NCBI RefSeq assembly: GCF_014641075.1
Contig: NZ_BMHP01000002.1
Span: 558,001-622,000 of the forward strand
Length of the DNA stretch: 64,000 nucleotides
Source: Paenibacillus nasutitermitis
GTDB lineage: Bacteria; Bacillota; Bacilli; Paenibacillales; Paenibacillaceae
Reading direction: 5' to 3'
Shown: one piece after another, positions 60,690 to 64,000 of the stretch
Layout: each line of letters begins with the position of its first letter
Position numbering within the stretch: position 1 is the first letter of the stretch
Notes under the pieces: generated by a model
Database searches by the model: none
What the model was told of the DNA's origin: nothing
Seen by the model: only the letters and a program-made list of their open reading frames with translations
Translations under genes and position numbers: made by a program

Positions 60690-60711
60690 CGGAAGTGCGG
60701 TATGTACACAC

Positions 60712-61359
60712 TCAAACAGCAAAGGAGTGGTTGCCGATTGTCAACATTACCTTACGCGTAAAAATCCATTTGGAGGTAGCTGTATCCGGATTATAATAGT
60801 AGAGCGCATTTTTAGTCGGATCTGAACCCGTTACGGCTTCTTTCGCAGCTTTAAATGCCGTCTTGTCCGGAATCAGCCAGTACTGGCCGTCGGATACTGC
60901 CGTGAAGGCGCCGCGCTCCATTATGACTTCCTTGATTGTCTGCGGAAACGCTGGGGATTTCAGCCTGTTCATGACGACAGAACCGACCGCCACCTGCCCC
61001 TTATAGTCTTCTCCCCTGGCTTCGCCATAAATAACCCGGGCCAGCATCGCCAGCTCAGACTTGCTAACCGACACTTTCTTAAGTGCGGCCCACGTCGCCG
61101 GCCCGGCTATGCCATCGTCTGCAAGCCCATGTGCGTTCTGAAACCCTTTAACGGCATGCTCGGTTTCCGCTCCGAACGACCCGGTTACCGGGCCGCTGAA
61201 ATAATTCAGCAATTGAAGTCTGAATTGCAGGTCCAGGGCAGCTGTACTTGTGCTGCCAAGCTTCAGTGACTTCATGGCCTGAGCTTCGGCAAAGCTGCCG
61301 CACATAGCCATCGCGGCAACAGACAGCAGCACCGCCAGCATTGATATTCGTTTACCCAT
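60712..61359 (-). CDS. SleB/CwlJ-family cell-wall hydrolase with peptidoglycan-binding domain
   Basis: A 215-residue secreted protein: signal peptide, PG_binding_1 domain (about 40-100: LDLQFRLQLLNYFSGPVTGS, GIAGPATWAALKK) and a SleB/Hydrolase_2 domain (LARVIYGEARGEDYKGQVAV with the catalytic Glu, AVGSVVMNR). GGAGG lies 10 nt before ATG 61359. It is a lytic transglycosylase acting on spore cortex or wall peptidoglycan. No ypeB is adjacent, so germination use is uncertain. Confidence 0.88.
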   Translation of the reverse strand: MGKRISMLAVLLSVAAMAMCGSFAEAQAMKSLKLGSTSTAALDLQFRLQLLNYFSGPVTGSFGAETEHAVKGFQNAHGLADDGIAGPATWAALKKVSVSKSELAMLARVIYGEARGEDYKGQVAVGSVVMNRLKSPAFPQTIKEVIMERGAFTAVSDGQYWLIPDKTAFKAAKEAVTGSDPTKNALYYYNPDTATSKWIFTRKVMLTIGNHSFAV

Positions 61360-61483
61360 ACGTAATGATTCCTCCATGCTTCGTTCATTTTACCGGTGCA
61401 TACACCTGGCTTCAGGTTCCGGCTGATGAATTGTAGCATGGACAACCAATCATGCGGGTCAATAAGAACGGATTTTAATCTTG

Positions 61484-62761
61484 TTAAAAATCCCTCATTT
61501 TACCGTTTAGACCGCCATTGTCAAGCTGGCGGGATATGTTATAACCGACGAGCCAATCCAGGCGGCTTGCCTGGAAGCTCGCAGGTATCGACCGCAGAAG
61601 CCTATTGCGCAGCCCCCGTGCGATCGGATTTTCAAGTTGAACGAGCCTCGCCATGCGCCTCGATTGCCTTACTATCCGGGAGGTTCGGGGAATCCGGCTC
61701 CCTTCATACGCCTGCAGCGCCGCAGGTATCCCCTCCCCCGATCGGGCTACCTGTCCCAATTGATAGCCCAGCATGACAGCATCTTCAATAGCCTGCCCGC
61801 CTCCCTGGCCAAGATTCGGCAGCATGGGATGAGCCGCATCGCCCAGCAGCGTTACGCGCCCGCTGCTCCAGGATTGCAACGGCTCCCGGTCAAATAAATC
61901 ATGGGACAAAATCGCTTCTTCGTCCGTAGCGGCAATAACCGCTTCTATCGGGTCGCACCAGCCCCGAAAATAACGCAACGCCGCTTCTTTTCTTCTCCCG
62001 GCAGGAGCCAGCATGCCCTTGGGAGCATTAATGGCTCCGAACCAGAAGACCCGGCCCTCCCCCAATTGGGAGAAACCAAATCGCAAGCCTCTCCCCCAAG
62101 CTTCGAATCCACCGCCAACCCCGGCGGGATAGCGGCTGTCCTTGAACGTTGTAATCCCTCTCAGTGCTGTGAAACCGCCATATCGCAGAGGATTGTCGTC
62201 TACTGACGCTACATGCTGGCGGACAACAGAATGAATACCATCGCAGCCGATCAGTACATCCGCTTCCTGTTCCTCACCATTCTCGAACGAAGCGGTTACG
62301 GAATCGCTACGGTTATGAATCCCTGTCAGTTTCATCCCCCAATATATAACAGCCTCTGGTGACATGGACGCAAGATGATTACGGAGGATGTGCTGGAGTA
62401 CAGCCCGGTGAATCAGATAGCTGTGAGTTCCGTATCGGGATGCTTGTTCATCAGCGGGCAAAGCCGTGACCAACCGCCCGTCGGGCAGGCGGATCTCCGC
62501 TTTGCCCACCGCCGCTCCCTTGTCCCGGATTTCTGCCCCGACACCAAGCAGATCCAAAGCTTTCATGGCATTGGCTGCCAGCACAATGCCTGCTCCCAGG
62601 CCTGCCTGTGCTGTTGATTTATCGAATATCTTAACGGTCCAGCCCTGCTGACGCAGAGCAATGGCGGCGCATAAGCCGCCGATGCCCGCTCCGATGATGA
62701 GGGCTTCTTTGTTGGTCGGCATTTGGGATGCGATTTCCACCCGCCCCTTCCTGAATGACAA
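61484..62761 (-). CDS. FAD-dependent monooxygenase (aromatic hydroxylase type)
   Basis: A flavoprotein of about 412-425 residues: FAD motif ALIIGAGIGGLCAAIAL, DG motif VLIGCDGIHSVVR, and GDAAHPMLPNLGQGGGQAIE. The layout is that of the PHBH family using NAD(P)H and O2. Start is unsettled: TTG 62761 behind GGCGGAAGC or the later ATG 62722 without a clear ribosome binding site. Substrate unknown. Confidence 0.85.
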   Translation of the reverse strand: MSFRKGRVEIASQMPTNKEALIIGAGIGGLCAAIALRQQGWTVKIFDKSTAQAGLGAGIVLAANAMKALDLLGVGAEIRDKGAAVGKAEIRLPDGRLVTALPADEQASRYGTHSYLIHRAVLQHILRNHLASMSPEAVIYWGMKLTGIHNRSDSVTASFENGEEQEADVLIGCDGIHSVVRQHVASVDDNPLRYGGFTALRGITTFKDSRYPAGVGGGFEAWGRGLRFGFSQLGEGRVFWFGAINAPKGMLAPAGRRKEAALRYFRGWCDPIEAVIAATDEEAILSHDLFDREPLQSWSSGRVTLLGDAAHPMLPNLGQGGGQAIEDAVMLGYQLGQVARSGEGIPAALQAYEGSRIPRTSRIVRQSRRMARLVQLENPIARGLRNRLLRSIPASFQASRLDWLVGYNISRQLDNGGLNGKMRDF

Positions 62762-62928
62762 GCTTCCGCCTGCCCTTATAATGCCTGAGCCAGCTTTACG
62801 ATCAGGCGTTCCCCATTCCGGTTTACTTCGTCCAGCTGCTGCATTACAATAAAGCTATCATATTTGCTAGCATCATGCATCATGCATCATGGATAAGAGA
62901 TTGAAAGAAAATCGGGGTGAGTCCGAAG

Positions 62929-64000
62929 ATGAACGTGATCAAGCTGAAAGACCGGCAGGAGCTCGACCGCAGGACACCTTCCATGCCATGGTATATTGAG
63001 AAATTCATAAATTATAAATTGCCTGATCTGTCCCCTTCTTCATTGCTCGAATATGTCAGGGACTATGAAGCTTTCCTGTCCTGGATGCTGGCGGAGGGTC
63101 TGGCCGCAGGTCCGGACCTGCGTGATGTCCAGCTGGAGGAGCTGGAGAAGCTGCACATGGACAGCATCGACCAGTTCAAGATGTTTCTGGCTACGCGCCA
63201 GGAGAATAACAATAGCAAAACAACCATTTCCCGCAAGCTTTCCTCCCTGCGCTCCCTCTTCCATTATTTAAGCCAGATTGCGGAGGATGACCAGTTTTAT
63301 CCGCTGCTAAAGCGCAATGTGATGGCCAAGGTGTCGATCAAACGGGCCCATAAGCCCAAGGACACCGCCGCCAAGCTCGAAGGCAAGCTGCTGCAGGAGC
63401 AGGAAATTGACGAGTTTATCCGCTATATTAACGAGGATTACGGGACCGATGCCTCAGCCAACAAACAAGCGATGTATTCCTACATGCTCAACAGGATCCG
63501 GGACACCTGCATTGTCAGTCTGATCCTCAATTCCGGGCTGCGCGTATCGGAGATTGTGAACATGAATGTCGATGATCTCGATTTGAAGAAGAAGCTGCTG
63601 TATGTATTCAGGAAAGGGAAAAATGACGACACCTTCAAGACGCCTGTCTATTTCCGCCAGGAAGCGATGTACAATCTGCAGCTATATCTCGCCCAGCGCG
63701 ACTCGCAATACAAAGCGCCCAAACGTGAGAAGGCACTGTTTCTGGCCATCGCCAACGGCAAACATGAAGGTTCCCGCATGACCAAACGGGCGATCCAGGA
63801 AATGGTCATCAAATATGCCAAGCGGTTCGGCAAGCCTTATCTATCCGTGCATAAGCTGCGTCATTCTTTTGCAACCGATTATTATTTGCGTAATGATCTG
63901 TACAAGACACAGGAACAGCTCGGCCACGCTTCGCCGGAAACGACCCAAATCTACGCCCATCTGACAGACCGCACCATGGCCGAGGCGATCGACCGCCAGA
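62929..64000 (+). CDS. xerS: Tyrosine recombinase XerS (3' end beyond the window)
   Basis: ATG 62929 follows GGGGTGAG. The 357 codons present include a SAM-like N-terminal domain (starts MNVIKLKDRQELDRRTPSMP) and the catalytic domain: SGLRVSEI, VHKLRHSFATDYY, LGHASPETTQIYAHL. The wording and length match XerS, the single-recombinase dif system of some Firmicutes, though the final residues are outside the window. It resolves chromosome dimers at division. Confidence 0.87.
   Translation, partial: MNVIKLKDRQELDRRTPSMPWYIEKFINYKLPDLSPSSLLEYVRDYEAFLSWMLAEGLAAGPDLRDVQLEELEKLHMDSIDQFKMFLATRQENNNSKTTISRKLSSLRSLFHYLSQIAEDDQFYPLLKRNVMAKVSIKRAHKPKDTAAKLEGKLLQEQEIDEFIRYINEDYGTDASANKQAMYSYMLNRIRDTCIVSLILNSGLRVSEIVNMNVDDLDLKKKLLYVFRKGKNDDTFKTPVYFRQEAMYNLQLYLAQRDSQYKAPKREKALFLAIANGKHEGSRMTKRAIQEMVIKYAKRFGKPYLSVHKLRHSFATDYYLRNDLYKTQEQLGHASPETTQIYAHLTDRTMAEAIDRQ

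Overview
The window looks like part of a Paenibacillus or close Bacillales chromosome of roughly 48-50% GC. Pointers are Bacillus-type ribosome binding sites with many GTG and TTG starts, a Bce-type peptide-sensing module, an LTA synthase, a UgtP-like glycosyltransferase, a YteA-type zinc-finger protein, a SleB-like hydrolase, Mn-dependent pyrophosphatase, XerS, and copper-amine-oxidase-type stalk domains on secreted proteins (a Paenibacillus habit). It is mostly ordinary chromosome. There are no insertion sequences, no CRISPR array and no intact tRNA or rRNA gene.

Layout. 0-3.4 kb: sugar-type cluster (DegT aminotransferase, AraC regulator, Gfo/Idh/MocA dehydrogenase). 3.8-9.3 kb: CDF transporter, a class B PBP, two futalosine-pathway genes (mqnB, mqnD), and ynfA. 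9.5-12.8 kb: a biotin ECF transporter, with an ATPase and an ATPase-EcfT fusion divergent from bioY across a BirA-type operator. 12.9-17.5 kb: BceAB-like ABC transporter divergent from a BceRS-like two-component system. 17.7-24.5 kb: envelope genes (VanY-like peptidase, glycosyltransferase, NlpC/P60 hydrolase, uppP), an HPr-like protein and an SDR. 24.6-31.4 kb: oxidoreductases, acetyltransferase, a secreted GHL10 glycosidase, and decayed gene remnants. 31.4-34.0 kb: a Fur-box-driven small ORF, a 47-residue membrane protein and an LTA synthase.

34.1-39.1 kb is a zinc-starvation block on the minus strand: a zinc-ligand-poor L33 paralogue (rpmG) with a COG0523 GTPase behind a near-perfect Zur box, znuCBA, and zur. 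The znuC promoter carries a Zur-like box. An exact inverted copy of its 11-bp core lies about 150 bp further upstream, and the DNA between can fold into a structured RNA with tRNA-like pieces. This is the most unusual feature seen.

39.2-44.1 kb has an MFS transporter remnant beside an AT-rich foreign-looking gene, an ATPase, an SGNH-fold protein without its usual catalytic residues, a second copy of the small membrane protein, and a nitrilase divergent from a MocR regulator. 44.4-64 kb carries a kinase-like phosphotransferase, a THUMP methyltransferase, a possible orphan small transcription unit near 48 kb, ppaC, a lipase, a class A PBP with a lysine/glutamate-rich tail, an AlkA-like glycosylase, a second Gfo/Idh/MocA gene, YteA-like, a foldase-like PPIase, PAP2, MsrAB, Nudix, SleB-like, an FAD monooxygenase, and xerS running off the right edge.

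Start sites were chosen from ribosome binding sites where these conflict with the longest frame. Functions come from family resemblance recognised by eye; no searches were run.
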